Assembly (NCBI GenBank): GCA_020205615.1
Contig: CM035162.1
Span: forward strand, 38,802,464 to 38,866,463
Direction: 5' to 3'
DNA: 64,000 nucleotides
Source of the DNA: Panax quinquefolius
Taxonomy: Eukaryota; Streptophyta; Magnoliopsida; Apiales; Araliaceae
The translations under genes and the position numbers were made by a program. Under the pieces are notes generated by a model. That model made no database searches and was not told the origin of the DNA. It saw only the letters and a list, made by a program, of their open reading frames with translations. Below, in pieces: positions 32,885-43,997 of the stretch (positions within the stretch are counted from its first letter, which is position 1; every line of letters starts with the position of its first letter).

Positions 32885-35620
32885 AAATTTCGTCCTCGAA
32901 ATTGACGACGTACTGGTGTTTCAAAAGGTGAGGATACCTCGCTTTCATTTCCGCTTTCCAATTCCTGTGTCATTTCCTCTATAAAGATGATTCCTCCACA
33001 AAACTTTAACTTGTGGTATAACCTTTTACTGTGTAGGACATGCTCCTTCTTATCCAAAATCTTTGATAGTACCTCCTCATACGCTAAGTCTTCTGGCTAT
33101 CTCGTCCTGCTTCTAACTCTATAACGTGGTTCGGTCTTTCACATATTTACGAAAGTACGATATGTGAAACACATTATGAACACGAGACATACTTTTGAGG
33201 TAACGCAAGTCTATAGGCTACATTTCCTACTTCCTGGTCAAGAATTTGAAATGGACCAATAAATCGTGGATTGAGCTTTCCTCTCTTCCCAAATCTTGTA
33301 ACTCCTTCCATGGAGCAACTCGCAACAATACATGATCCCCTACATTAAATTCCACGTCCTTTCGATGAAGATCCGTGATAACTCTTTTGTCGATCTTGTG
33401 CCGCTTGTATACGCTTGTCGAATCATTTGGATCTTTTCTAGAGTCATCGTATTTCAACTCTGGGTCCCAACAATGTTGCTTCACCCACCTCATCCCAACA
33501 TATCGAGAACGACATTTTCGGCCCATATAATGCTTCAAATGGAACCATGCCTATATTTGTTTAATAACTATTGTTGTATGAGAATTCCACCAATGGCAAG
33601 TACTTATCCCAACTTCCTTTGAAATCTAGGACACGTAGTTTTAATATATCTTCAAGAGTTTGAGTAGTCCTTTTCGATTGCCCATCCGCTTGAGGATGGT
33701 ATGCCAAACTAAATCGCAAACTGCGCCCATAGCTTTCTACAAACTAACCCAAAATCATGAAGTGAATCTTGGGTCACGATCTAAAACTATGGATACTGGC
33801 ATGCCATGCAATCTCACAATCGCATTTACGTACATACGAGAAAGACGTTCAAGGGAATAAGTCTCTCAGATTTGGTAAAGAAATGAGCAGACTTGGTTAA
33901 TCTATCAACAATGACCCAAATAAAGATTGATGCCTTGAGAAACCGTAGTAGAAGACCCGTAATGAAATCCATAGTAATGTGTTCCCACTTCCATTCCTAA
34001 TCTCAAGTGGTTGCAACGGACCCTTAGGTACAAGATGCTCCGCCTTTACACGCCGCAAGTTAAACACATCGAGATAAACTTTGCAATCTCTCTCTTCATA
34101 TTGTTCCACCAAAATGTATGTCAAGATCACGATACATTTTAGTACTTCCAGATGGATTGCAAATGGCGTATTGTGTGCCTCCATCATAATCTTGTACTTC
34201 AAATCGAGTCGTTAGGAACACAAAAGTCTAAAGTGGACTCAAGTATTCATTCTTCATCAATTCTCGCCCTCGAATAGCTCCTTCTTGTACTTTCTTCTTC
34301 ATACGCATCATTCCTGGCCTGGTGGCTCGAGCAACCTTAACTTTTTCTATTAAAGTCGATTATACTCGTGATATCATCAATGCGGGTACCTAGAGTTTTC
34401 ATCTCCATCTCTATTATTTGTAAATTATACGAAATTAGTCTTTGACAATATCGCACTTCAGATTGTATATACGATCTTCTACTTAACACGCCACCACCAC
34501 GCTCGCTTTTCCAGATGGCATGGTCGTAACATGTCTTTGAAATGAGTCTCCTCTTGAGTTCTTCAAGCTCTTCCCACATTCCTTGCTCCATTCGAATTTT
34601 GTATCTCTATGAGTCACCAAGCGTTAATGGAATAGCGATTCGAGAATATCTTTCAACGAATCTCCGATAATAACCAACTAAGCCTAGAAAGCTACGATTT
34701 CGATTCTCGACTTAGGTTGCTCTCAACCGTGACTCATATCCCAATCTTGGATAAAGACGTCACAATGACACCTATCGGTTTACTATCGCATCTAATATGA
34801 CGCCCCTACAGAGAGTTCGCTTAGGTGAATTCCACAAAGGAAGTCACAAGATAAAGGCTCAGTACCAAATTTATAGTTGAATTTTAACTCTCAAGTTCAA
34901 TAGAGCCATTCGATATGAGATTTTAGAAATGAGTTTTGTACCGGGTTCAAAGTCGATACAAAATTTAATATCGCCTTTGGGAGTAAACCAAGAAATTCTT
35001 CAGGAAATACGTCAGGAAAAATCAATAACAACAGAAATATTATTCAAATCTGACGTGTCTTTATTCAAATCCATAACATGGACTAAGAAAACTTGACATC
35101 CGTAATAAACGAATGACTTCATGGCTTGATATAAAAATGTTTGACTACAATGGTTTGATTGTTTGAATTCAATAACAAAGTTGCTTAGGAATATGAAAAC
35201 TAACAACCTTACAAAAGCAATCAATTTGGCATGATGAGTAGTTAACCTTAAAATCACATCAAAAGCAAATATCTCTATAGAAATAAGGTTAACAGGTAAT
35301 GTGATAGTGCCAACTTGAATCAAGCAAGATTTTTAAACAACGGATGTAATGAAAGTTTCTCCTAATGGAGTCTCCACAGATAGGTCAAAGTTTAATTTCT
35401 CCGTAGTCAAGTTCAAACGTTGAGCGTAAGTAAGAGAGATAAAAGAATGGGTAGAACCGATATCTAGTAAGGTATAAACTTCGCAAGAATTTATAATTAA
35501 CTAACCTGCTAACTTCTGCTCGGGTTCCTCGTGATTTTGACCGGCCACGACAAAACGCTCTTCCAAGAACCGCTGACTTTGACTTTTCCGGACATCCTTT
35601 TTGAGTCACCATTCACGCCG
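32885..35620 (-). pseudogene. pol: element E pol (protease traces, RT deleted, broken integrase)
   Basis: Right to left: the protease region at 35385-35612 is frame-broken (QRLNL/EIKL traces). The linker VGTITLPVNLIS and LTTHHAK follow at 35150-35320, with RT entry near 34930. The RT core is replaced by about 150 bp of filler at about 34730-34880. Next come a GYYRRF-like trace near 34660, WEELEELKRRLISK near 34540-34585 and VLSRRSY near 34460. The integrase zinc-binding region (EAHNTPFAIH) lies near 34140-34190, and a Cys-x-x-Cys region is degraded near 34080. Integrase core traces continue at 33600-33990, then the C-terminal part (DLHRKDVEFNVGDHVLLRVA, 33300-33370). The tail near 32950-33057 retains a chromodomain-like TxELE. 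Many frameshifts. Confidence 0.82.
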
Positions 35621-35639
35621 GATCTGGTTTCGATATCGT

Positions 35640-36343
35640 ATAATCTCGAAAGCGATATGTCCTTCTTTTTTTCCACAATTATAGCATACCTTGGAAGGCT
35701 TTGAACAGCTTTGACCTTATATGTCCCTCCTCCTCCACATCTCGTGTAGATCTAACCGGGCGATCGTTCTCTTCCCTAGAATTTGTTGATAGTCTTTGAT
35801 GTTCTTCACGCCGACGCCTTCCCGTCATCGTTAAATCTTCTCTTTTTAGATTGGACATCTCTTTCCATAATATCAACGCGTCGTGCGCTTTTTACCCATG
35901 CATCACTCATTCTCACTGCTCGCTTATTTCTTCTTTCAAATTTCAGATTCCACTTTTATCATCTTATACTCGCCAAAGAGTGCTTCGCTCAAGCATCACG
36001 ATCTGTAACACAAGCTTGAATCGTTGCATCCTTTTGCTCCACGATTTGCGCCTCGCAATTCTTTTGCCTCGCTTCTTCTAACTCATGAATACGATTTTGC
36101 AATTCTATATTTCGATCATAAAATACCTCTAATAAACTCTCTTCGTGTACCTCTTCTTCCTCTTCTTCCTCACTCTCACCGTTACCTCTGCGATTATCTC
36201 TGCAGTGCAACTATCAATTCTTCACTCACCACATGGATATCTCTAATTCCTTCTTCGCCTGACATCACATTATCCTGGTTGGCGATTAGAGGTGTCTCCA
36301 CGATCTCATTCACTCCATTGTTAACGCTCTCAAAGAAATGCAT
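35640..36343 (-). pseudogene. gag: element E gag region, capsid part replaced
   Basis: ATG at 36343 opens in the usual place. VNNGVNEIVETPLIANQDNV matches the gag N-terminus of H and B. After that the usual WVKQITKIF capsid segment is absent and an unrelated acidic stretch follows (see 35989-36210). The basic linker (KKRRFNDDGK near 35840) and one damaged zinc knuckle (CYNCGKK then GHIA near 35660-35690) follow. This is a gag-derived gene with a swapped or deleted core. Confidence 0.75.
35989..36210 (-). CDS. acidic coiled-coil-like open segment in E gag
   Basis: An open frame of about 73 codons without ATG, in the place of the Gag capsid. It has an acidic run (GESEEEEEEEVHEE) followed by a region with heptad-like spacing (LLEVFYDRNIELQNRIHELE and on to EAQIVEQKDATIQA). 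No family is recognised. It may be a divergent Gag segment or captured sequence. No start codon or upstream frame continuity is visible, so it is probably not translated on its own. Confidence 0.35.
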   Translation of the reverse strand: MHCRDNRRGNGESEEEEEEEVHEESLLEVFYDRNIELQNRIHELEEARQKNCEAQIVEQKDATIQACVTDRDA

Positions 36344-36510
36344 TCTAAAAAACTATCATAAAACAAGGGTTAATTAAATAAATTAACAAATCACATAATA
36401 CCCCTATAATATGACCAACCAACAAATAAGCTTAGGTAGGACACACTTGTGAAGGATTTACTCGCCTCCCTCCTAGTTTTATTCCCGATCTCCGCCAGAG
36501 ATCATATCCT

Positions 36511-36523
36511 AAGCTCGATACCA
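36511..36523 (-). other. primer binding site, element E
   Basis: TGGTATCGAGCTT on the minus strand, directly inside the 5' LTR. Identical to the B site, lacking one A of the expected CAG. Confidence 0.8.
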
Positions 36524-36526
36524 ATC

Positions 36527-39273
36527 GCGACGCCCCAAAATAGGTATACACAACACCCATTCTCGAGTCGCCAAATACATGGTACAAGAAGCAAACTACA
36601 ACTTCAATAATACAAATGTCGTAAAAATACGACAAATATATATAATGAGTTTAAATACAAATATTATCTTCTAGACAATATCTATACTCAAATAAATCCT
36701 CATCACATTTATTGATACATTATTTTACAAAAATGGTGAGGACTACTAAACAACTCTCTCTAGAACCTTCATTCCATACCCCCGACTAGTACTCGCTACA
36801 TTCTCGCCTCCCTGAGAAGAAAAAATGGAACATCAAGGAAAAGGGTGAGCTCAACTAGCCCAAGAAAGAATATTATGACTAAGATAATATACAACAAATT
36901 ATCGTTAGTCTTCAACAGGAAAAATCGATGTAATATAATAGCATACAAAGTTTCGGATCAATATTCATAGAATGGAAATAATAATTCATAGAAGAGTTAC
37001 GTAGAGAATGAAATCTACTATAATCTATGAATTTAATAGTCCATCATCAATATTTTATCCCCAGTAACATCAATCAATATTCATCTCAAATCAAATATTC
37101 ATCTTTGCACTAAAGCCAAAGATATTCATCAATCCATCATGTTCATCTCAACACTGCTCATCTTTGCACTAAAGGCCAAAGATATTCATCACTTCTAATA
37201 TGTTCATTTAAACACTGCTCATCTTTGCACTACAGCCCAAAGATATTCTTCAGAATCATTCATCTTTTGCACTACAAAACAAAGATATTCTTCAGAAATC
37301 ATTCATCTTTTACTACAGTGCCAAAGATATTCAATAATATCATCATTCAAGACCGAGGATGATGAAAAATATTTTAAAAGAACTAATCCAAAGAAACAAA
37401 ATGACAAGGATTAAGGATTAAGGATTCGTACTTTGTTTTATCCATGTCCAACAATACCTCAAAAATAATCATAAGTGGTGTAAAATTCAAGAATGATCAA
37501 AACATGGATGCAATCAAAGCTAGTATCCGTAATAGATATTTTGGACTAAAAGAAGAAATTTTATTTTTCGATGAATAGTGCCGAGATATCGTGAATAGTT
37601 CCAGATATCGTGAATAAAGGCCAGATACGTGAATAGTAACTCTGACACCAAAAGATAGAAATTCCACAAAAAAAATTTTCATTTTCACGCTTAATAAGAT
37701 AGTATAGTACTCGTGAATAGTAACTCGTGAATAAGAACTCATGAATAAGAACTCATGAATAGTAACCCCGACATGAAAAAGTTCCAAATTTGATAAAACT
37801 TCAGATCAACATTCAAAGATAAATGATATCAAGAAATAATATCATTACGAAAAAAAAATAATATCCCTTACCTCAAAGAATCAAGATTTCTTAAGGAAAG
37901 GCTCAAGTGATGTTTGAATGAAACTTGTATCAATAAAGAACTCTCAAAGTATCTAAATACTCACAAAATACGCCTCGATAATATAGAGAGAGAAAGAGAG
38001 AAAACTTTGTTTCGGTGTGATTTTCAATTCTAACTTAGCCTCTATTTATAGAAAAATGTTAGCCTACCAAGGCACTTGACACAAGCACCGATGGCTTTAC
38101 TCGCTACTATTGCCACCCACCACATTTGAAATAAAATTCAGCACATTTTTCACCAACCACAAGTGGGGCCCACTCAATTCTAGAATTTTCCACCAAAATC
38201 AATTATAAACCTAATTTCAATCCGACACCTCTTAAAATTCACAACAAATCATTCGTGCATTTTTAATCTGGTTCAAAATTTGTGGACATATACTCAACTT
38301 ATGTATGTATAACATACCCAAAATTACCACAATCCAACGGTTTGATTAAAATTATAACCCCGCAATATATCTCAAAACCCCGATTTGATTTTTAACACCT
38401 CCAATCCGATAAAATACCGATAAAACACCTCAACATTAATTCCTTCATTAATAACCACATAAATAAATCCATCATTTATATTCATATAAAATAAATATTT
38501 CCTTATCATATGAATCAATAATTAATTATTCACAAATAATATTACGTAATCACATTAATGACAACCAGTCATTCCTCGAGAAAGAGGGGCTTTCCAATAA
38601 GGATCTCTCCTCATCGGGCGCCGCAATTAGGTGACCAAACCTCTCCTTATGTAACTTTCTAGACATTGCCAATAATGTTATCTAATAATATTATTCAAAT
38701 AATATGAATTATTGATCCGATAATGGGAAATATCGTGGCAAAGACAATTATCAACAACAATAATATAAAATATCAACGCAAAGAATTATCAATCAATAAA
38801 ATAAAATATTGAATAAAGAATTACTATGAAAATTATCGAGTAGTGCCATCTTACGTGATGAATCAATAATTCAACAACATCGCAATACCGTGCAAAGTAT
38901 CGCTTCAACCACGCCAGACATCAGATTTTAACCACCGGTATTCCAATGGGCTTTTAATTCAGAATAACTACGCCTTCTGGCAGATATTTATAACCACCCA
39001 AACTTTGTCGCTTTTCCTCATCCAATCGCTTTCCGTTATGGGGCTCACACACATGGTCACTTGTCAGTCATTTAATATTCCCCGACAAAGATTTAATATT
39101 CCACGACCAAACGAATATTCCCCTAACGAAAATGAATATTTTATAACCACTTGCTTATTTTGAAATATTTGCGTATTTAACCCTTAACTATCCACATTAA
39201 TCAAATCAACCCTTACTATTTCAAAATCATAAATAAAGGAAATTCCTTTTATTTAAAAAATTTCGGTCTTACA
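36527..39273 (-). repeat. 5' LTR of E
   Basis: Reverse orientation, 2.75 kb. TATA box (TATAAATAG) at 38042-38050. GTGAATAGTAACT array at 37575-37770, hairpin units at 37100-37335. GGTCACCTAATTGC block near 38622-38635 (reverse strand), AATATTCC/GAATATTC words near 39073-39150. Confidence 0.92.
38042..38050 (-). promoter_or_regulatory. TATA box, 5' LTR of E
   Basis: TATAAATAG on the minus strand followed by the conserved GAATTGAAAATCACACCG leader. Would drive element RNA towards lower coordinates. Confidence 0.75.
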
Positions 39274-40427
39274 TCTATACTCCATGAAATTAGTAGAATA
39301 TCCTTGATATTTGCGTTTTCATCCAAGATCTTTTCATGGAAATATTCTTACGATCATTCTTGAATTTTACTCTCACGAAATCAGATCATGTCGACAATTT
39401 GACGTTAATAATTCATGGATTAAATAATTCTTGAACTTGTTTTATTGAATTATTATGTCATTGTCATCATCCTCATGTTATATTATGTTATCTTCGCTTA
39501 CGCATGATAGATGAACTTAGTATGATTATGACCAGGATCATTCGGTATAATCACGACTTGATATAAATGATGTGACAAAAGTCCTCGTGGCACAGTAATG
39601 CGATGATGGATAGTTTTTGGTATGATTATGACCGGGGGTGATTCGGTATAGTCATGACCATTGATAATTTGATGAAAATCCTTGAATGCGGTAGTATGGG
39701 GGATGATTAAATGTGGTGGTTTATTTATTGTCGAGTCTCAAATGATAAAAATTGATGAAAACCTTTTAAAACCTAAAAGATAGTAGACTTTATTCTCTAC
39801 TTGACTCTTTTAATGGATTGCTTATTCCGCTGCAGCAGCTTAAACCGGTTGTCTATTGTATTTTATCGCTTAACATCATTAAGGCTAATGATAATTTATT
39901 CTGCATTATCATAGTCATAATATTTCTTCTTGGGCTAGTTGAGCTCACCCTTTTTTTTTCACCGTTCTCTTCAGAAATGAGAACATAGCCGAGACGAAGC
40001 CTGGGAACGTAAGTAATGGTCCGGAGGATAGCATTAGTAGTCCCTCACTATTCGTGATATATAGTGTGATAATAGTTGTAATGAGGACTCCTTTTGAGTT
40101 TGTATAATATCTAGTAGACAATATTTGTATTCAAACTCACGCTTTATGTCGTATTGTACCACGATAGCTTATATTAGTAAGTTGTATTTGAATTTATGTA
40201 CCATGTAAGTGGCGACCCAAGATGGGTGACGTATACCTAATTTTAGGGCGTCACAATCCACGATAACAGAGAGTTAGTCTGCATGTGGCATTTCCATTAA
40301 GGACGAGGCACGGTTGACCTAAATGTAAGCGTTAAGGATACTTTTGGAAAAAAAATTAGTTTAGAGTGGAAGTGGGACATCCGTGTAAACATCAGGGGTT
40401 TTTTTGTACCTTTGCCCCTCATTAATT

Positions 40428-40709
40428 TAAAATTGCTTATACATAATAACGTGAGTCTTATTTATTATTTATGCGAGGGGTTTATAAAAATATCAAACTT
40501 ATATTAATTTAAAATTTAAAATTATTCATGACTATTAAAAAGTAATAGTAATTTTATAATAATCTAATAATTACAATTATTTTCTCAAAATCTTAATTAA
40601 TATTTATCTATTTAATAATATATTAATATTAAGTATAAATATTTTATTGTTGCATTCTACCTTGTACTCTTAAAAAGAGTCCAAATTGTATTTTTTTCAG
40701 AAAAAAGTA
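40428..40709. other. AT-rich flank of the fold-back element
   Basis: Begins with TTGCTTATACATAATAACGT near 40434, a second copy of the segment at 12529-12550. So the fold-back element inserted within a short tandem duplication. Nothing coding. Confidence 0.6.
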
Positions 40710-40951
40710 CTGTCTTCGTTCCAAAATTAGAGATACATTTTGACTTTTTAAAGTCAATTCTCGAAATTCTAAAACTCAAAATTAATATAATTTTGTTCAA
40801 ATTTGGAAACAACAAAGATAATAATTAGTACTTTATAATTATTATATTTGTTTGTATTAAAACTAAATAATTTCGTATTAATTTTGAATTTTAAAGTTTC
40901 GCGAATCGACTCAAAAAAGTCAAAATATATCTAAGTTTGGAACAGAAGGAG
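40710..40951. mobile_element. Stowaway-like MITE
   Basis: 242 bp with long inverted ends. The left end includes CGTTCCAAAATTAGAGATAC and ATTTTGACTTTTT; the right end is the inverse of TCTGTTCCAAACTTAGATAT and ATTTTGACTTTTT. GTTCCAAA and TTTTGACTTTT near the ends are typical of plant Stowaway (Tc1/mariner) MITEs. The TA duplication is not clean on the right. Confidence 0.65.
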
Positions 40952-41700
40952 AAATATTTTATTAATCTTGCTATATAATGACATAATCTCATAATAATTT
41001 TATTATTATTTTTAAATTAACAAATTTTTTAATTGAACATAAAATAAGTATAAAATCCATTCAATCAAAGTAGTAACTCCCACCTTGATATACACGGAAC
41101 TGTACATGAAAAAAATAATTCAAAACAAGACGATTTAGTTATATTTGAATTCACAACCCATTAACCCTCCTTCCTTTACATATTCCAAATACCTTGCTAA
41201 TTGAAATCAAGTAGGCAAAGCTAATTGGAAAAAAAAAGGGTCAAAATTAGTTAACCGGTTTGAACTTGTTTTTATTTTAAAAAATATGGGTTCAAATTTT
41301 AACCAACCCAAAAAATTTAAAATAATTAACTAACCCAAATGATTCTAGTTAATATAAGTTGACCCATCAATTTATAAACCAAATTGCCAAGTCTAACTCA
41401 AGTTAGGGAAAAGAAACAATTTAAAAGACATTTATACATAATTTACATCATATTGGAGACGGTTTTAACAAGATTCTAAAGGCTAAAAACGGATTTAGAT
41501 CTCTCCATTATACATTTCCTTTAATTCTATCTAATACACTATATTTTTATAGTTGTAAATAATATAATTGAAATCGATATCGATCAACTAATTTATTATA
41601 TTGAATAGCATAATTGTTTTAAAAATGAAAGCAGTCCGACACTTTTTCACCATTTAATGAAAATGTGGATTTTTCGTCAAATTTTTAGTGGATGAAAATT
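40952..41700. other. AT-rich stretch, nothing recognised
   Basis: No open frames of note and no repeat matches to the rest of the window. Confidence 0.5.
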
Positions 41701-41704
41701 CTTT

Positions 41705-42030
41705 TAGTGGGGTGTATTCAAATAGAATTTTTAAAGACTTTTAAAGATTTTAAAAGTTTAGTTGTATTCAATCAAGACATTTAAAGAGTTTATAAAAGTT
41801 TAGTGGTAGTTAATTATAACTTTTTTAATGTCTTTAAAAGTTATGTGGTATTGAATTAAGATTTTTACAAAGTCTATAAAAATATTTTGGCATTCAAAAA
41901 GTCATAGATTTTAAAGATTTCTATCAAATGATAGACTTTGACAGACTTTAGAAGAAGAATTATAACTATCAACCCATATCCAAAGTCTTACCTCATCTCT
42001 AAAGATTTCTAAAGACTTCTAAATAAACAC
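41705..42030. mobile_element. GGGGTGTATTCAA terminus with subterminal tandem repeats
   Basis: Starts TGGGGTGTATTCAAATAG and contains four to five imperfect units of 40-57 bp (TGTATTCAATCAAGACATTT and ATTGAATTAAGATTTTTAC types). Related to 4774-4960. The opposite inverted end is not seen. Confidence 0.45.
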
Positions 42031-42245
42031 AAAGGTGAATAAAACTAGTTATTAATTGGACTTTGTCTTTTATTGGGTCAACCTAGTTATTTGTTTTATA
42101 TGGGCTAATAAATAATAATATGTGATGGATATATAATTTGGTAAAATTTGACCATAAAAATAATTGGATTTATTATAATAAGAGAATTAACAAGATATAT
42201 TAATAAGTAAACAAATAACCAGACCTAATCTGAATTGGTGAGAGA

Positions 42246-42951
42246 AAAAACAGCCGTTCGAAAGCTTCTAATAGAAAGAGAAAAGAGATTTGTTCAACAA
42301 AGGTGAGATTATGAAACTCTCATATCAGTTGTTCAGTTGTAAAGATTATGTAAGTATAATATATGAAAATAAAAAATATATGATGTGCATGTATTTTTTT
42401 AGGGTTTTTGACATTTTAAACGAAGAAAATTACTGTTAATTTTTGAGACTTTAACACTAATTGGCAAAAATAATAAACAATATATGATGTGTATGTATAT
42501 ATGATGTACATATATATTGTTTAACAATAATAATATGATCCAATCAAGATATACTATATATCATATATTATGATCATTAAACGATTTATACTATATATTA
42601 TTTTCACTTTAAACAATATATATTATGATCATTGTTAATTTTCTTTTACCAAATTAATAACTAATTGTTAATTTCCTTCGCTTAAAATGTACTATATATA
42701 TATGATGTGTTTGCAAAAATAATAAACAATATATGATGTATATGTATGTGGTTTGATTTTTTGTATGATATACGTAATATGTAGGATGTATGTATTTTTC
42801 TCATTGTGTTTAGACTAGTAAACTACTAAAAGAAATACTAAGATAGATGTGTATATATGACATAGTAATTACAAATGGGAGATTCTCAACAAGGAAATAA
42901 CAAAGGAAAGGAAAAAAAATATTATAACTTTTGATCATATATGTAAAACCC
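42246..42951 (+). pseudogene. possible first exons of a gene cut by LTR F
   Basis: A purine-rich leader (42246-42308) ends ACAAAG|GTGAGATT, a good donor. An AT-rich intron-like stretch ends near 42866 with ATGACATAG. ATG at 42875 then opens MGDSQQGNNKGKEKKYYNF and meets TGA, ten bases before LTR F begins. The short basic Lys-rich start followed by an aromatic step resembles the N-termini of plant Myb/SANT-like proteins, including those linked to PIF/Harbinger transposons. That is a loose impression only. The rest of the gene, if real, would lie beyond the nested insertions. Confidence 0.28.
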
Positions 42952-43997
42952 CAATTTTATGAATAAAGATGAATTTTCTATAAATATCATTTCCTAATAT
43001 TATGGAATGAATTTGATATAATGTTATAGTTGTGGGTAATATTTATAAATTTTGCAAAGTACGCAAGTTGTTATATAATATTCGATTGGTCGGGGAATAT
43101 TCGTATAACCAAGCACAATCATTAGTGGACCCTCAACGGAATTATTATTTTGATTGAGAAAACGACAAAAATACTTTATATGAAAATAACGGTGGAAGTT
43201 TTACTAGTTAACTGTTGAAACACCCGGTGTTAAAAGTACAAGAATCTGTGAGTAGTTAAGAAGCACACTACAGTATTGATTATTGATGCTTACGTGAGAA
43301 GTCACTCGCTTTTGTTCAATTATTATTACAAAGAATTCACGACAAGATCTCACGTTATTTGATTCAATTATTGTCAATATTTTATAATCAATAATTGAGA
43401 TAACAAAGTTATTAATATTATTATTTGTAATATTAACGACGCCTGAAGTTACATCGAGGAGAGGTTTGGTCACCTAATTGCGCCAAATGGGGAGAAATTC
43501 TTATTGAAAGCCCTCTCTTTCCGGGAACGACTTTAGTCGATTAATATTGTGAATTATAATAATGATGATGAGTTTTGTTTTATTAGTATTATTAATGTAA
43601 TAAAATGTAAAAGCTTTTTATGTAAAATAAAATACTTTTATAAAGTTATTCATTTTATTAGACTAATAGTAAAATCTTTTATATAAAAATGTAAATACTT
43701 TTATAAAGTTATCTGCTTTATTAGACAATAATTAGAATATATTATATTTTATTATGCATAGTGTTTGTATAGTGCATGCATAGTGTTTGCATAGTAAAAC
43801 CTTTTTATATAAAATAAAATACTTTTATAAAGTTATTCGTTTTATTAGATTATAAATAGAATATATTATATTTTATTGTAAACCAATCTGGATCATCCGT
43901 TTAAAGTAAATCAATTTGGACCGTTCATGAATTAGTTACTATGCAGTCCATTCTTCTATAAATAGAAGCTCATTCCTTCATTGTTTCTTACAAATTC
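42952..43997 (+). repeat. LTR F, 5' part only
   Basis: Starts TGTAAAACCCCAATTTTATG. Contains one GAATATTC (near 43088), the GGTCACCTAATTGCGCC block near 43465, GCATAGTGTTTGCATAG repeats near 43755 and a TATA box at 43957-43965. It is broken off at 43997 by the inverted LTR D. The remainder should lie beyond the window. Confidence 0.82.
43957..43965 (+). promoter_or_regulatory. TATA box of LTR F
   Basis: TATAAATAG followed by AAGCTCATTCCTTCATT, as in C. D begins only about 30 bp downstream, so the leader is lost. Confidence 0.6.

Larger units (their letters stand above)
30163..39273 (-). mobile_element. Ty3/gypsy element E, complete minus-strand insertion
   Basis: LTRs at 30163-32869 (3' LTR) and 36527-39273 (5' LTR) flank a 3.66-kb internal region read right to left. 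It sits in the C 3' LTR. The right flank is TCTAT and the left flank CTTAT, where the uninterrupted site reads TTCTATAC, consistent with a TCTAT duplication with a small deletion on the left. Same RT/RNase H deletion as B and H; integrase partly kept. Confidence 0.92.
13699..40255 (+). mobile_element. Ty3/gypsy element C, full length but twice interrupted
   Basis: The ends are TGTGAGACCC at 13699 and GGCGTCACA at 40255, with the perfect 5-bp target duplication ATCCA at 13694-13698 and 40256-40260. Components are: 5' LTR 13699-14268 plus 23257-25052, degraded internal region 25053-28721, and 3' LTR 28722-30162 plus 39274-40255. B lies in the 5' LTR and E in the 3' LTR. After removing both, C is about 8.5 kb. 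Gag and pol are reduced to remnants and the middle is replaced by D-type LTR sequence, so C must have moved, if at all, with help from relatives. Confidence 0.9.
28722..40255 (+). repeat. 3' LTR of C (two parts around E)
   Basis: Part one 28722-30162 starts TGTGAGACCCC. Part two 39274-40255 resumes at TCTATACTCCATGAAATT, which is continuous in the 5' LTR at 24063-24080. TATA box at 29450-29457; GTTATTCC array at 29636-30130. It ends GGCGTCACA before the ATCCA duplication. Confidence 0.9.
12561..40417. mobile_element. fold-back MULE-like element, split by element C
   Basis: Ends are GGGCAAAGGTGCAAAAAAAC and its inverse (ending GTACCTTTGCCC). The terminal inverted repeats run for about 300 bp on each side: 12561 to about 12880, and about 13550-13698 joined to 40261-40417. 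They include the CACGTGG-like and CATCATTTAATC segments. The direct repeat CTCATTAATT flanks the element at 12551-12560 and 40418-40427, within the 9-11 bp range of MULEs. The core (12880-13550) is an A/T-only palindromic mesh. Without the inserted element it is about 1.3 kb and non-coding. It was interrupted by C at ATCCA. Confidence 0.85.

Noticed and set aside
33332..33622. 96-codon plus-strand open frame in E
   Set aside because: It is antisense to the integrase C-terminal region of E.
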